64,000 nt of DNA from Haemophilus sputorum CCUG 13788 (GCF_000238795.1 NZ_AFNK01000007.1:62001-126000), one strand, 5' to 3'. Shown: positions 1-12,756, counted from the stretch's first letter. Notes: a model not told the origin generated them from the letters alone. Made by a program: numbers and translations.

Positions 1-1748
1 TCAGCATTAGTATCTGGAATAAAGCGTAATCCCGTTTCAAAAATACGAACACGGGGTCGTTGACGGTTTTGGTTATAAACGATAGTTTCCAATAACCCAG
101 TTAATAATGAAACGCGCATTGCAGACATTTCACTGGAAATCGGGTTAGGTAAAACTAACGCTTCCTGTTCTGGATGTAATAACTGTTGGATTTTCGGATC
201 TACAAAGCTATAAGTAATGACTTCTTGATAATCACTATCTACCAATGCTGTACGCACACGGCTCGCTTCCAATAATTTTTCAGGCGTTCCTTTCATTTCA
301 AGGTGTGCTAATGGAGAATTATTTGGAATGCTGTTATAACCGTAAATACGCGCAACTTCTTCAATTAAATCTTCTTCAATTTCAATATCAAAACGCCAAC
401 TTGGTGCAACTGCTGTCCAAGTGTCATTTTCAAAACGAACATTTAAGCCTAAACGAGTAAGAATATCTGTTACAACATGATCTTCAATGTGATGACCAAT
501 TACCGCATCTAATTTAGCTCTTCTAAGCGTGACGTTATTACGTTTTGGCAAATGCGCCTCGCTCACTGCCTCAACAATTTCACCCGCTTCACCACCGCAA
601 ATTTCTAGTAATAATGCAGTTGCACGTTCCATTGCACGACGAGTTAATTCAGGATCTACACCACGTTCAAAACGATGTGAAGCATCTGTATGTAAGCCAT
701 ATTGACGAGCACGGCCTGTAATCGCTAATGGCGCAAAGAATGCGGCTTCTAATACAACATCTTTGGTTTCTTGGCTAACACCACTTGCTTGGCCACCAAA
801 GATACCTGCCATCGCTAATGCACCTTTATCATCTGCAATAACTAATGTATTTGGTTGTAATTTAGCTGTTGTACCGTCTAATAATACTAATTCTTCGTCC
901 GCTTTTGCCATACGAACTTGGATTGCGCCATCAACTTTAGCGGCATCAAAAGCATGCATCGGTTGACCTAACTCAAGCAAGCTCAAGTTAGTAATATCTA
1001 CGATTGGATCAATAGAACGAATACCACAACGACGTAATTTTTCTTGCAACCATAAAGGAGATGCTGCTTTCACGTTTACATTTTTCACTACGCGCGCTAA
1101 ATAGCGCGGGCAAGCTTCTGGTGCTTCTAATTTCACCGCTACTTTATCTGTAATAGTTGCTGCTACAGTTTGAACCTCAGGCGCAACAACTTCTGCACGG
1201 TTAATCACCCCCACTTCGCGAGCAATACCGGCAATGCTTAAACAATCTGCACGGTTTGGGGTTAAACTAATTTCAATTGCAACATCATCTAAATTCAGAT
1301 ATTCACGAAAATCTTTACCAATAGGCGCATCTGCAGGTAATTCAATAATACCACTATGATCTTCTCTGATGCCTAGTTCAGAAAATGAACAAAGCATTCC
1401 TTCTGACGGCTGACCACGTAATTTAGTTTTCTTAATCTTAAAATCGCCCGGTAAAACTGCGCCTTCAGTCGCACAAGCTACTTTTAAACCTTGGCGACAA
1501 TTTGGTGCGCCACATACGATATCTAATAAACGATCTCCGCCTACATTGACTTTTGTCACACGTAATTTGTCTGCATCTGGGTGTTGTGCACATTCCACCA
1601 CTTCACCTACAACCACACCAGTAAATGCACCCGCAACAGGTTCTACGCCATCCACTTCTAGACCTAGCATAGTAATTTGGTCGCATAACTGCTCCGTGGA
1701 AATTGCAGGATTTACCCACTCACGCAGCCAAGATTCATTAAATTTCAT
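1..1748 (-). CDS. pheT: Phenylalanyl-tRNA synthetase beta subunit, N-terminal part (cut by window edge)
   Basis: Beta chain of the cytoplasmic (alphabeta)2 enzyme that charges tRNA-Phe. About 582 codons are present, reading leftwards from an ATG at 1748 preceded by AAAGGAT; the family is about 795 residues, so the C-terminal quarter lies beyond position 1. The N-terminus reads [14 protein letters not shown], followed by an EMAP-like tRNA-binding fold with CGAPNC at about residues 87-92 and then the B3/B4 and B5 regions ([19 protein letters not shown]). It lies 130 bp downstream of pheS in the usual pheS-pheT order. Identity is certain; only the end is missing. Confidence 0.96.
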   Translation of the reverse strand, partial: MKFNESWLREWVNPAISTEQLCDQITMLGLEVDGVEPVAGAFTGVVVGEVVECAQHPDADKLRVTKVNVGGDRLLDIVCGAPNCRQGLKVACATEGAVLPGDFKIKKTKLRGQPSEGMLCSFSELGIREDHSGIIELPADAPIGKDFREYLNLDDVAIEISLTPNRADCLSIAGIAREVGVINRAEVVAPEVQTVAATITDKVAVKLEAPEACPRYLARVVKNVNVKAASPLWLQEKLRRCGIRSIDPIVDITNLSLLELGQPMHAFDAAKVDGAIQVRMAKADEELVLLDGTTAKLQPNTLVIADDKGALAMAGIFGGQASGVSQETKDVVLEAAFFAPLAITGRARQYGLHTDASHRFERGVDPELTRRAMERATALLLEICGGEAGEIVEAVSEAHLPKRNNVTLRRAKLDAVIGHHIEDHVVTDILTRLGLNVRFENDTWTAVAPSWRFDIEIEEDLIEEVARIYGYNSIPNNSPLAHLEMKGTPEKLLEASRVRTALVDSDYQEVITYSFVDPKIQQLLHPEQEALVLPNPISSEMSAMRVSLLTGLLETIVYNQNRQRPRVRIFETGLRFIPDTNA

Positions 1749-1819
1749 TTTATATCCTTTCCAATTTTGTAAAATTCTTGCGGAATTTAACCGCTTGTAC
1801 ACTATTTTGCATCGTTATC

Positions 1820-1866
1820 AAATCTCCCCTAATCCCTCTTTGAAAAAGAGGACTGGGGGAGATTTT
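1820..1866. repeat. Intergenic dyad element between pheS and pheT
   Basis: Nested inverted repeat: outer arms AAATCTCCCC and GGGGAGATTT, inner arms CCTCTTT and AAAGAGG around a 3-base loop. It has no T-run on the pheST strand, so it does not look like a normal terminator. It resembles the short intergenic dyads dispersed in Haemophilus-type genomes; that family assignment is from memory. As RNA it could modulate pheT expression relative to pheS. Confidence 0.6.
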
Positions 1867-1878
1867 GAGCGAAGCAAA

Positions 1879-3045
<1,167 letters not shown>

Positions 3046-3062
3046 TCATTTGTGAGGAAATT

Positions 3063-3722
3063 ATGTCAATTGAGAAACAACAAGTTTTAGATGCTTTTCA
3101 TTTTCGTAGTGCTTGTCGATACTACGATGCGAATAAAAAAATTAGTCGTGAAGATATGGAATATATCTTAGAGTTAGGGCGACTTTCACCAAGCTCAGTG
3201 GGTTCTGAACCTTGGCAATTTTTAGTGCTACAAAATGAAGCAATTCGTGAAAAAATTGCACCTGTAACTTGGGGAATCAAGCATCCAATGAATGAAATGA
3301 GTCATTTAGTGGTGCTTTTAGCCAAGAAAAATGCGCGTTATGATAGTGCTTTTTTTCGCAATTCGCTTGAACGTCGTGGTTTAACACCAGAGCAAATTGA
3401 AGCAACTTTAAGTCGCTACAAGACTTTCCAAACCGAAGATATTCAAATCACTGATAGTGAAAGAACCTTATTTGATTGGTGCAGCAAGCAAACCTATATC
3501 GCACTAGCGAATATGATGACTGGTGCAGCAATGATTGGAATTGATTCTTGTCCAATTGAAGGTTTTCATTATGAATCCGTCAATCGTATTTTAAGCGAAG
3601 CAGGTTTATTTGATGCCAATGAATGGGGCGTTTCTTGTATGGTAACTTTCGGTTATCGTTCGAAAGAAATTAAGAAGAAATATCGCAAACCAGCTGATGA
3701 AGTGATTAAGTGGATTGAGTAA
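3063..3722 (+). CDS. NAD(P)H nitroreductase family protein
   Basis: Flavin-dependent oxidoreductase of the nitroreductase fold, 219 aa, cytoplasmic, probably a homodimer with FMN. The N-terminal FRSACRYYDANKKIS and LGRLSPSSVGSEPWQF segments are the usual FMN-contacting motifs. The C-terminal half has the MTGAAMIGIDSCPIEGF motif, typical of the NfsB-like subgroup and closest in memory to the H. influenzae HI1278-type protein. GAGGAAATT precedes the ATG. It is a single-gene unit ending in a bidirectional terminator shared with the converging TusA-like gene. The physiological substrate cannot be told from sequence. Confidence 0.88.
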   Translation: MSIEKQQVLDAFHFRSACRYYDANKKISREDMEYILELGRLSPSSVGSEPWQFLVLQNEAIREKIAPVTWGIKHPMNEMSHLVVLLAKKNARYDSAFFRNSLERRGLTPEQIEATLSRYKTFQTEDIQITDSERTLFDWCSKQTYIALANMMTGAAMIGIDSCPIEGFHYESVNRILSEAGLFDANEWGVSCMVTFGYRSKEIKKKYRKPADEVIKWIE

Positions 3723-3729
3723 ACGTAAT

Positions 3730-3758
3730 AAGACCGCCTACAAGCGGTCTTATTTTTT
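3730..3758. terminator. Bidirectional terminator built on an uptake signal
   Basis: Stem AAGACCGC/GCGGTCTT with loop CTACAA, then ATTTTTT on the plus strand. The right arm and loop contain an exact ACAAGCGGT uptake core (3740-3748). It serves the nitroreductase gene and overlaps the stop codon of the converging TusA-like gene. Confidence 0.85.
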
Positions 3759-3968
3759 GATTAATATGCAAATTTCATCTTCATAATTTTGCACATCAAC
3801 TATTTGATATTGTTCTGCTTCACAAAGCAGGCGAATATCGTCTAACTGGCTTGTATGATTTAAGTGAATCTTTAGGCTATCGCCACTAGCAAGCTTTATC
3901 AATGCCTTTTGGGTCATCAATAAAGGTAACGGGCAAAGATATGCCCGTAAATCAAGTTCATATTCCAT
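3750..3968 (-). CDS. TusA/SirA-family sulfur carrier-like protein
   Basis: Small cytoplasmic protein of 72 aa with the TusA/SirA/YedF fold. The signature is LCPLPLL with Cys12, the residue that carries persulfide in TusA-type proteins. The role here is not determined: TusA itself feeds tRNA thiolation, while YedF-type relatives are poorly understood. Its ATG overlaps the stop of the hemerythrin-like gene by one base (TAATG), so the two are translationally coupled. The same three-gene order with tgt is recalled from H. influenzae (HI0242-HI0244). Confidence 0.85.
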   Translation of the reverse strand: MEYELDLRAYLCPLPLLMTQKALIKLASGDSLKIHLNHTSQLDDIRLLCEAEQYQIVDVQNYEDEICILIKK

Positions 3969-4480
3969 TATAATTTGCGACGTGCCGCCATAATTTTGCC
4001 CATTTCAGATAAAGTTTCTGAATCTAAGCATTCTCTGCCCATTTCAAATAATGGCTCTTCAATCGCAATATGCACATCATAGCCTGCAATAAACTGTTGA
4101 ATTAGCGTTTCATCAATTTGATCTTGCTTACCGGCTAATAAATCTTCTAATGCTTGTGCTAATAATGCCCAGTTATGATGCAATGTATGATGTTGTTTTT
4201 CTAGCTCATCAATTGCTGTTTGTGCTTCAGGCTTTTTACTTGCCAAAATAGGGAAAAAATCCTGTTCTTCATCTTCATGATGAAGTGGTGCTGAGCGATT
4301 AAAATAATTTAGAATTTGCTGAACATCATTTTTCACCGCTTGATTCACACCATTTTCTGCTAAATATGCTGGCAAAATTTGTAACTGTTTGCAAAAGCGT
4401 TTTACTTTGCTATGGCAAGCATAAAGCATTTCAATGGGTTCTGCCCAAGTCGCAAATTGTTGAGGTTGAAGCTGTTGCAT
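3968..4480 (-). CDS. Hemerythrin-like HHE-domain protein
   Basis: 170 aa helical protein with hemerythrin HHE motifs: CHSKV near residue 21, HHEDEEQDFFP near 83, QHHTLHHNW near 110 and YDVHIAIEEPLF near 148. These histidines and acidic residues fit a non-haem diiron site of the kind that binds oxygen or nitric oxide, or donates iron as YtfE does. I chose the start MQQLQPQQ at 4480 because AAAGGAGAAACT precedes it; a longer reading to 4507 lacks a site. It lies downstream of tgt and is coupled to the TusA-like gene. Biochemical role is unknown. Confidence 0.85.
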   Translation of the reverse strand: MQQLQPQQFATWAEPIEMLYACHSKVKRFCKQLQILPAYLAENGVNQAVKNDVQQILNYFNRSAPLHHEDEEQDFFPILASKKPEAQTAIDELEKQHHTLHHNWALLAQALEDLLAGKQDQIDETLIQQFIAGYDVHIAIEEPLFEMGRECLDSETLSEMGKIMAARRKL

Positions 4481-4499
4481 AGTTTCTCCTTTATAAAAT

Positions 4500-4518
4500 A
4501 GGCGCACTGAATGCGCCT
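4500..4518 (-). terminator. Hairpin between tgt and the hemerythrin-like gene
   Basis: Stem AGGCGCA/TGCGCCT with loop TTCAG on the minus strand, followed by ATTTTAT. It sits just before the ribosome binding site of the hemerythrin-like gene, so it may be a leaky terminator separating it from tgt. Confidence 0.55.
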
Positions 4519-4527
4519 GATTTTCTA

Positions 4528-5676
<1,149 letters not shown>

Positions 5677-5749
5677 TTATAGATAAACAGTCTATATACA
5701 AGCGGTCAAATTCCGCCAAAATGTTGCAATGTTGCAAAATATCAATGCA

Positions 5750-5884
5750 TTAGAAGTTAATACCAGAACCAATGCCTACACCTACACCAACGCCATTAGA
5801 GCCACCACCAGCACTAATACCACCGCCGAAAGAACAGGCTGAAACGCTCAGCATCACAACTAATGCTAATAAGATTTTTTTCAT
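5750..5884 (-). CDS. Very small glycine-rich lipoprotein
   Basis: 44-codon ORF with a full lipoprotein signal: MKKILLALVVMLSVSAC with lipobox VSAC at Cys17. The 27-residue mature peptide is mostly Gly, Val, Ser, Ile and Asn (for example GVGVGVGIGSGINF). AAAGGAAATAATA precedes the ATG. It lies alone between tgt and the DUF1439-type gene. After lipidation only a tiny glycine-rich tail would remain, probably anchored in a membrane. I do not recognise a family and infer no function. The clean signal peptide and ribosome site make it likely real. Confidence 0.75.
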   Translation of the reverse strand: MKKILLALVVMLSVSACSFGGGISAGGGSNGVGVGVGIGSGINF

Positions 5885-5984
5885 TTATTATTTCCTTTCA
5901 CAGAACTAAATTGCTATATTAGCTATCAAAAGTACAACATTTTACAGATTTTTTTGATTGAACACTAACTGAAAGAGGCTTTTC

Positions 5985-6557
5985 ATGAAACTTTTACATA
6001 AATTGACTGCCGTCTCATTAACGGTAGGTTTTGCCTCAATGGTTTTTGCCAGTCCATTAAGCATTAGTGAACAAGAAATTAACCATTATTTGCATAATCA
6101 CTTGGCAGAAAAAGTGCCATTACAAAATAATGTTGGCGTGCCGGGTTTATTTGAACTTGACTATAATTTACACGATCTGATTACTCGCATTGGGCGAACT
6201 GATGAAAAGAAAGTGGAAATCCAAGGCATTGTAGACGGCATTTTAACGGCTAAAGGCAAAAAACATAATGCGCAGGTTAAACTAAATTTAGATACCAAAC
6301 CTTATTATGATGCCGAAAAAGGTGCATTGTTTTTACAAGATGTTCGTTTGTTAAGTTGGTCTGCTACGCCAGAAAAATATCAGGAAAAATTAGCGATGTT
6401 TATGCCGGTGTTAATGGATGGATTAACGGAAGTGCTAAACAGCACGCCAGTTTACACGCTGGATGAAACGAAAAGTAAAGAAGCGTTAGTGAAAAAATTT
6501 GGAAAAGCGATCATCGTGGAAAAAGGCGAATTACGACTAGAAACATCTGTGTTTTAA
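5985..6557 (+). CDS. Exported DUF1439 (YceB-like) protein
   Basis: 190 aa protein with a signal peptide (MKLLHKLTAVSLTVGFASMVFA, cleavage probably before SPLSISEQ), then a domain resembling the DUF1439/YceB family, which are periplasmic-facing lipid-binding-like folds. E. coli YceB is a lipoprotein, but no lipobox cysteine is present here, so this copy should be soluble in the periplasm. GAAAGAGGC lies before the ATG. It sits 94 bp upstream of can, with an uptake signal (6577-6585) between. Function is unknown in the family. Confidence 0.75.
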   Translation: MKLLHKLTAVSLTVGFASMVFASPLSISEQEINHYLHNHLAEKVPLQNNVGVPGLFELDYNLHDLITRIGRTDEKKVEIQGIVDGILTAKGKKHNAQVKLNLDTKPYYDAEKGALFLQDVRLLSWSATPEKYQEKLAMFMPVLMDGLTEVLNSTPVYTLDETKSKEALVKKFGKAIIVEKGELRLETSVF

Positions 6558-6651
6558 GCCTCTTTTCCATTCTTTTACAAGCGGTGGAATTTGCAATCTT
6601 TTTTGCAAATACCACCGTTCTTTATTCCAACGAATATAACATGGAGATATT

Positions 6652-7392
6652 ATGTTAGATATTGCACAACTGTTCGCCAATAATCACGCTTGGGCAACCA
6701 AGATGAAAGATGAACAGTCAAATTATTTTAAAGAACTTGCTGAACACCAAAAACCGACCTACCTTTGGATTGGTTGTTCAGATAGCCGTGTTCCCGCAGA
6801 AAAACTGACTGGATTAGGCCCAGGTGAGCTATTTGTTCATCGTAATGTAGCCAATCTTGTGATCCATACTGATCTTAACTGTTTATCTGTTGTTCAATAT
6901 GCGGTGGACGTGTTAGACATTAAGCACATCATCATCTGTGGCCACACTAATTGTGGCGGCATTAAAGCCGCAATGGGAACCGTTGAAGATTATGGGCTTA
7001 TCAGTAACTGGTTATTACATATTCGCGATCTTTGGTTTAAGCACAGCCATCTACTTGGCAAACTTTCTTCGGAACAACGCGCGGATATGCTGACCCGCTT
7101 AAACGTGGCAGAACAAGTATATAATCTTGGTCGTTCATCGATTGTTAAAGCCGCTTGGGAGCGCGGAAAATCACTTTCTATTCATGGATGGGTTTATGAT
7201 GTGCAAGATGGTTTCTTAAACGATCAAGGCGTAATCGCAACTAGCCGTGAAACATTAGAAATTACTTATCGTAATGCAATTGCCAAACTGACAACAGAAA
7301 TCGATGCCCTTGTTGAACAGAGCACGCAAGAAAAAGCAGAATTAGCGGAAGCAGAACGCATTAAACAAGGATTAGAAAACTTCGTTGATTAA
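6652..7392 (+). CDS. can: Beta-class carbonic anhydrase
   Basis: Zinc enzyme interconverting CO2 and bicarbonate in the cytoplasm, needed to supply bicarbonate to carboxylases in ordinary air. 246 aa, longer than E. coli Can (220). The zinc ligands sit at the canonical positions: Cys42 and Asp44 ([10 protein letters not shown]), His98 and Cys101 (CGHTNCGG). The extra length is a charged C-terminal helix. ATGGAGAT gives the ribosome site. It is followed by a strong palindrome that may act both as terminator and as a CRP site. Confidence 0.95.
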   Translation: MLDIAQLFANNHAWATKMKDEQSNYFKELAEHQKPTYLWIGCSDSRVPAEKLTGLGPGELFVHRNVANLVIHTDLNCLSVVQYAVDVLDIKHIIICGHTNCGGIKAAMGTVEDYGLISNWLLHIRDLWFKHSHLLGKLSSEQRADMLTRLNVAEQVYNLGRSSIVKAAWERGKSLSIHGWVYDVQDGFLNDQGVIATSRETLEITYRNAIAKLTTEIDALVEQSTQEKAELAEAERIKQGLENFVD

Positions 7393-7703
7393 CTTCTAAC
7401 CAAGCTTGAGATTTTCTTTATAAAAAGTGTGATCTAAATCACACTTTTTATATTTTTTATCCTCTCTCCTTAAAAAAATTAAATTCTGTTCATTTTATAA
7501 AATCCCGATAATTTATCTAAAAATGGCATTATTATTCATTTTAATTTTATTTAAATCTGATTTTTCTATTTATTTGAGATTAAATATTGAAAAACACCAT
7601 TTTTAGGTATCTAGACAATCTTTTTCATTTTTTGCAGAATGCTCTTACCAACACTGCTAATTCAAAAGCAGGATTATCAAACACAACATCTCAGGAGTAT
7701 TCA
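7393..7703 (+). other. Intergenic region between can and ilvI
   Basis: About 310 bases without a gene. It holds the 7422-7449 palindrome and then a very AT-rich stretch with T- and A-tracts, the sort of DNA to which Lrp binds upstream of ilvIH in enteric bacteria. A 39-codon in-frame extension of ilvI from a TTG at 7587 crosses it but has no ribosome site. I see no leader peptide rich in Ile, Leu or Val, so regulation by attenuation is not supported. Confidence 0.6.
7422..7449. promoter_or_regulatory. Palindrome: can terminator and near-perfect CRP-box match
   Basis: Perfect stem AAAAAGTGTGAT followed by its complement ATCACACTTTTT. The core TGTGA-TCTAAA-TCACA (7428-7443) matches the CRP consensus TGTGA-N6-TCACA in all ten fixed positions. 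The T-run and location 30 bp after can also fit an intrinsic terminator. Both readings are possible; upstream placement suits catabolite control of ilvIH. Confidence 0.7.
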
Positions 7704-9428
7704 ATGAAAAAACTTTCTGGTGCAGAAATGGTCGTACAATCGCTTAAAGACGAAGGCGTAGAATACGTTTTCGGCTATCCAGGCGGTGCAGTATTAGATA
7801 TCTATGATGCGATTCATACGCTAGATAACATTAACCACGTTTTAGTTCGCCATGAGCAAGCCGCCATCCATATGGCTGATGGCTATGCCCGTTCAACTGG
7901 TAAAGTCGGTTGCGCATTAGTGACATCTGGCCCTGGTGCAACCAATGCGATTACTGGTATTGCTACGGCTTATGCGGACTCCATCCCATTAGTTATTTTA
8001 ACAGGACAAGTACCTTCAAATTTAATTGGTACAGATGCTTTCCAAGAGTGCGATATGTTAGGTATTTCTCGCCCTGTGGTAAAACACAGCTTTATGATTA
8101 AAGATCCGCAAGAGATTCCAAACATCATCAAAAAAGCATTCTATATTGCTTCAACCGGACGCCCTGGTCCTGTGTTAATTGATATTCCAAAAGATATGGT
8201 TAACCCAGCGAATAAATTCACTTACGAATATCCTAAATCAGTTTCCCTTCGCTCTTACAACCCAACGGTTCAAGGGCATAAAGGTCAAATTAAAAAAGCA
8301 TTAAAAGCATTATTAGTCGCGAAGAAACCAGTACTTTATATTGGTGGTGGGGTAATTTCTGCAAATTGTGCTGCGGAATTAACCGATTTTGCGAAAAAAC
8401 TCAATTTACCGGTAACCAGTTCATTGATGGGGTTAGGCGCATTCCCTGCTTCTGATAACCAATTCTTAGGTATGCTTGGCATGCACGGTACTTATGAAGC
8501 CAATAACGCGATGCATGAAAGTGATTTAATTTTAGGGATTGGCGTACGTTTCGATGATCGTACAACAAATAATTTAAGCAAATACTGCCCTAATGCGAAA
8601 ATCATTCACGTTGATATTGACCCTGCTTCAATTTCTAAAACCGTGCCAGCCTATATTCCAATTGTAGGTTCTGCTAAAAATGTATTAGATGAACTTCTTT
8701 CTCTTTTAGAAGATGAAAATCTTGCAAAAAGCCAAGCAGATTTGACCGCTTGGTGGGAACAAATTAAAGAATGGAAAGCGAAAGAATGCTTAAACTTCGA
8801 GAAAAGCGATAGCGTGATCAAACCACAAGCGGTTGTACGCTTAATTCATAAGCTAACAAAAGGCGATGCTTATATCGTATCTGATGTAGGGCAACACCAA
8901 ATGTTTGCTGCACTACACTACGGTTTTGATAAACCTCGTCGTTGGATTAACTCGGGCGGTGCCGGCACAATGGGCTTTGGTTTACCGGCTGCTATTGGAA
9001 CAAAATTTGCCCACCCTGATGCAACCGTGGTTTGTATTACGGGAGATGGTTCAATTCAAATGAACATCCAAGAGCTTTCAACGGTTAAACAATACGATAC
9101 TCCAGTTGTGATTGTTAGCCTTAACAACCGCTTCTTAGGCATGGTAAAACAGTGGCAAGATTTGATCTATTCTGGTCGCCATTCGCAAGTTTATATGAAC
9201 TCGTTACCAGATTTCGCAAAACTTGCTGAAGCTTATGGCCACGTTGGCATTACCATTGACCACCCAAGTGAGCTAGAAGAAAAATTAACCCAAGCTTTTG
9301 CCATTAAAGATAAATTAGTGTTTGTTGATGTAAAAGTGGATGAAACTGAACACGTTTACCCAATGCAAGTGCGTGGCGGGGCTATGAATGAAATGATTTT
9401 AACTAAACCGGAGAAAAAAGATGCGTAG
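7704..9428 (+). CDS. ilvI: Acetolactate synthase (AHAS III) large subunit
   Basis: ThDP-dependent catalytic subunit of acetohydroxyacid synthase, first common step of isoleucine, valine and leucine synthesis. The start at 7704 ([10 protein letters not shown]) has CAGGAG before it and gives 574 aa, equal to E. coli IlvI. N-terminal ThDP domain with the catalytic Glu in [15 protein letters not shown] (about 47-61), a central FAD-binding domain, and the C-terminal ThDP motif [15 protein letters not shown] with Mg-binding residues. The last codons overlap ilvH by 8 bases, so the two subunits are coupled. Confidence 0.97.
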   Translation: MKKLSGAEMVVQSLKDEGVEYVFGYPGGAVLDIYDAIHTLDNINHVLVRHEQAAIHMADGYARSTGKVGCALVTSGPGATNAITGIATAYADSIPLVILTGQVPSNLIGTDAFQECDMLGISRPVVKHSFMIKDPQEIPNIIKKAFYIASTGRPGPVLIDIPKDMVNPANKFTYEYPKSVSLRSYNPTVQGHKGQIKKALKALLVAKKPVLYIGGGVISANCAAELTDFAKKLNLPVTSSLMGLGAFPASDNQFLGMLGMHGTYEANNAMHESDLILGIGVRFDDRTTNNLSKYCPNAKIIHVDIDPASISKTVPAYIPIVGSAKNVLDELLSLLEDENLAKSQADLTAWWEQIKEWKAKECLNFEKSDSVIKPQAVVRLIHKLTKGDAYIVSDVGQHQMFAALHYGFDKPRRWINSGGAGTMGFGLPAAIGTKFAHPDATVVCITGDGSIQMNIQELSTVKQYDTPVVIVSLNNRFLGMVKQWQDLIYSGRHSQVYMNSLPDFAKLAEAYGHVGITIDHPSELEEKLTQAFAIKDKLVFVDVKVDETEHVYPMQVRGGAMNEMILTKPEKKDA

Positions 9429-9912
9429 AACACTATCCGTATTACTTGAAAACGAATCTGGGGCATTATCACGCGTCGTCGGGCTTTTTTCTCAACGCGC
9501 ATTTAATATCGAAAGCCTAACCGTAGCGCCGACAGATGACCCAACGCTTTCACGCATGACCATCGTAGCAAAAGGCGACGAAGGCATTTTAGAGCAAATT
9601 GAAAAACAACTACATAAGTTAATTGATGTATTTAAAGTCAGCAATTTAAGTCAAACTGAGCATGTTGAGCGTGAAATCATGTTATTAAAAGTTCGGGCAA
9701 CTGGCTCTTCTCGCGATGAATTGAAACGGATGGTGGATATTTTCCGTGGACAAATCGTAGATATCACGCCGAAGCTATACACGATTCAGCTTTCTGGCTC
9801 GAGTGAAAAATTAAATGCTTTCATTGAAACTATTAAACAAGAAACTTCTGTGGAAGAGATCGTAAGATCGGGGGTTATTAGCCTCTCTCGTGGCGAAAAA
9901 AACATTTTGTAA
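9421..9912 (+). CDS. ilvH: Acetolactate synthase small (regulatory) subunit
   Basis: Regulatory subunit of AHAS III, 163 aa as in E. coli. An N-terminal ACT domain begins [35 protein letters not shown], the valine-binding region that gives feedback inhibition. The C-terminal half is the usual small-subunit extension. It overlaps the ilvI stop by 8 bases and uses AGAAAAAAG just inside ilvI. The operon ends in an uptake-signal terminator. Confidence 0.97.
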   Translation: MRRTLSVLLENESGALSRVVGLFSQRAFNIESLTVAPTDDPTLSRMTIVAKGDEGILEQIEKQLHKLIDVFKVSNLSQTEHVEREIMLLKVRATGSSRDELKRMVDIFRGQIVDITPKLYTIQLSGSSEKLNAFIETIKQETSVEEIVRSGVISLSRGEKNIL

Positions 9913-9927
9913 TCTTCGTTAAAAATT

Positions 9928-9959
9928 AGACCGCTTGTTCTACCAAGCGGTCTTTTTTT
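9928..9959 (+). terminator. ilvIH terminator made from facing uptake signals
   Basis: Stem AGACCGCTTG/CAAGCGGTCT, loop TTCTAC, then a run of T. The left arm contains the exact core ACCGCTTGT (9930-9938). Confidence 0.9.
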
Positions 9960-10043
9960 ATCCATAAAATGTTTCTGAACTATCGATGAATCTTTACGTA
10001 ATCTATCGAATCATTCTAAGCGATTGACAAAATGATATTTTTT

Positions 10044-10062
10044 GATAATTATTTGCATTATC
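10044..10062. promoter_or_regulatory. Fur box upstream of hitA
   Basis: The 19-mer beginning GATAAT and ending ATTATC matches the classical Fur consensus at 14 to 15 of 19 positions, including both outer arms. It lies about 80 bp upstream of the hitA start, in AT-rich promoter-like DNA. This implies iron-repressed expression of hitABC. Confidence 0.8.
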
Positions 10063-10125
10063 TCTTTTAAATATATTAGAATGAGACAATTTGTATTTTC
10101 AGAAAATGGGCGATTTGCCCAATAA

Positions 10126-11139
<1,014 letters not shown>

Positions 11140-11160
11140 GTTTAATTTGCTATGCAATAT

Positions 11161-11181
11161 AGGGCGTGTAATACACGCCCT
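11161..11181 (+). terminator. Hairpin between hitA and hitB (attenuating or stabilising)
   Basis: Perfect 9-bp stem AGGGCGTGT/ACACGCCCT with loop AAT, followed by TCTGTTATT rather than a clean T-run. Likely a partial terminator or a 3-prime stabiliser of hitA mRNA. Confidence 0.65.
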
Positions 11182-11223
11182 TCTGTTATTTACTCTACAC
11201 TAATATTTTCAAAGGATTCTTTT

Positions 11224-12744
11224 GTGTCTAATCGCCCACCTCGCTGGCTTATAGCCTTAATCGTGCTGATTAGTTTGCCATTATTATTACCTTTTTTATA
11301 TGTTATTGAGCGTGCTGCAGATGTTGGATTAGCTCGCAGCATTGAATTACTTTGGCGCCCAAGAATGTGGGAATTGCTCAGTAATACCCTACTTTTAATG
11401 GTATTTGTGACGCTTTTCGCCATTATTCTCGGCACGTTATGTGCATTTTTATTAGAACGTTATCGCTTTTGGGGAAAAGGTTTTTTCCAAGTTGCGATGA
11501 CACTCCCTCTTTGTATTCCGGCTTTTGTTAGCTGTTTTACGTGGATCAGTCTCACCTTCAGAGTGGAAGGCTTGTGGGGAACCATAGGCATTATGACGCT
11601 GAGTTCTTTCCCGCTTGCTTATCTCCCTGTCGCGGCGACCTTAAAAAGACTCGACCGCTCTTTAGAAGAAGTGAGCCTTTCATTGGCTAAAAGCCATGCT
11701 TACACATTTTGGCATGCGATTTTTCCGCAACTCAAACCCGCGATTGGTAGTAGCGTATTATTAATTGCGCTTCATATGTTGGTAGAGTTTGGTGCGGTTT
11801 CTATTTTAAATTATCAAACCTTCACTACAGCAATTTTCCAAGAATATGAAATGGCCTTTAATAACAACACTGCCGCCTTACTCTCTGGCGTGTTAATGGT
11901 CATTTGTATCCTTGTTGTGATGGGTGAAGTTCGTTTTAGAGGCACACAAACGCTCTATCAAAGCGGCAAAGGTGTAATACGTCCGTATCCGTTGAAAACG
12001 CTCTCAGCAGGAAAACAAATTTTAGTCGTGAGCTTTTTCACGACCATTTTTGTGCTCAGTATTGGTGTGCCGATTACTATGCTGATTTATTGGCTAACCG
12101 TGGGAAGTTCCATTGAAAATGCGGTCGATTTTGGGGAATTTTTTACCGCCTTCACAAATTCACTGACTATATCAACACTGGGGGCAACACTTACCGTTAT
12201 TTGTGCACTACCATTGGTATGGGCTGCGGTACGCTATCGCAGTAAATTGACGATTTGGCTTGATCGAATCCCTTATCTACTTCACGCTGTACCAGGGCTT
12301 GTTATCGCATTATCGTTGGTCTTCTTTACCATCAACTATGCGTATTCGCTTTATCAAACCTTTGCCATGGTTGTCGTCGCCTACTTTATGCTTTATCTTC
12401 CCATGGCACAAACGACCTTACGAGGATCGCTTGAACAGATGTCTGATAACATCGAAAAGGTGGGGCAAAGCTTAGGCCGTAGTAACTTTTATATTTTCCG
12501 TACCTTAGTTATTCCAGCTATGTTACCTGGAATTGCTGCTGCGTTTGCTTTAGTTTTTTTAAACTTAATGAAAGAGCTCACCGCAACCCTATTACTGACC
12601 CCAAATGACATTAAAACGCTTTCAACCGCAGTGTGGGAATATACCTCTGATGCGCAATATGCGGCAGCCACGCCTTATGCCATTATGTTAGTGCTATTTT
12701 CTGGGATTCCTGTATTTTTACTGAAACGATACGGTTTTAAATAA
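11224..12744 (+). CDS. hitB: Ferric iron ABC transporter permease
   Basis: Inner-membrane permease of the HitABC (FbpABC) system, 506 aa, a fused double permease with about twelve membrane segments and two BPD-type halves (coupling loops near KRLDRSLEEVSLSLAKS and RGSLEQMSDNIEKVGQSLG). I chose the GTG at 11224 (read as fMet, then SNRPPRW) because AAAGGA precedes it by a proper distance and the length then equals H. influenzae HitB as I recall it. A 24-residue upward extension covers the intergenic hairpin and is unlikely. hitC follows after 12 bp. Confidence 0.93.
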   Translation: MSNRPPRWLIALIVLISLPLLLPFLYVIERAADVGLARSIELLWRPRMWELLSNTLLLMVFVTLFAIILGTLCAFLLERYRFWGKGFFQVAMTLPLCIPAFVSCFTWISLTFRVEGLWGTIGIMTLSSFPLAYLPVAATLKRLDRSLEEVSLSLAKSHAYTFWHAIFPQLKPAIGSSVLLIALHMLVEFGAVSILNYQTFTTAIFQEYEMAFNNNTAALLSGVLMVICILVVMGEVRFRGTQTLYQSGKGVIRPYPLKTLSAGKQILVVSFFTTIFVLSIGVPITMLIYWLTVGSSIENAVDFGEFFTAFTNSLTISTLGATLTVICALPLVWAAVRYRSKLTIWLDRIPYLLHAVPGLVIALSLVFFTINYAYSLYQTFAMVVVAYFMLYLPMAQTTLRGSLEQMSDNIEKVGQSLGRSNFYIFRTLVIPAMLPGIAAAFALVFLNLMKELTATLLLTPNDIKTLSTAVWEYTSDAQYAAATPYAIMLVLFSGIPVFLLKRYGFK

Positions 12745-12756
12745 CGAAAAGATAAA

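Noticed and set aside
7587-7703. 39-codon in-frame N-terminal extension of ilvI from a TTG
   Set aside because: No ribosome site; the ATG at 7704 has CAGGAG and gives exactly the E. coli IlvI length. The extension is also AT-rich and low-complexity.
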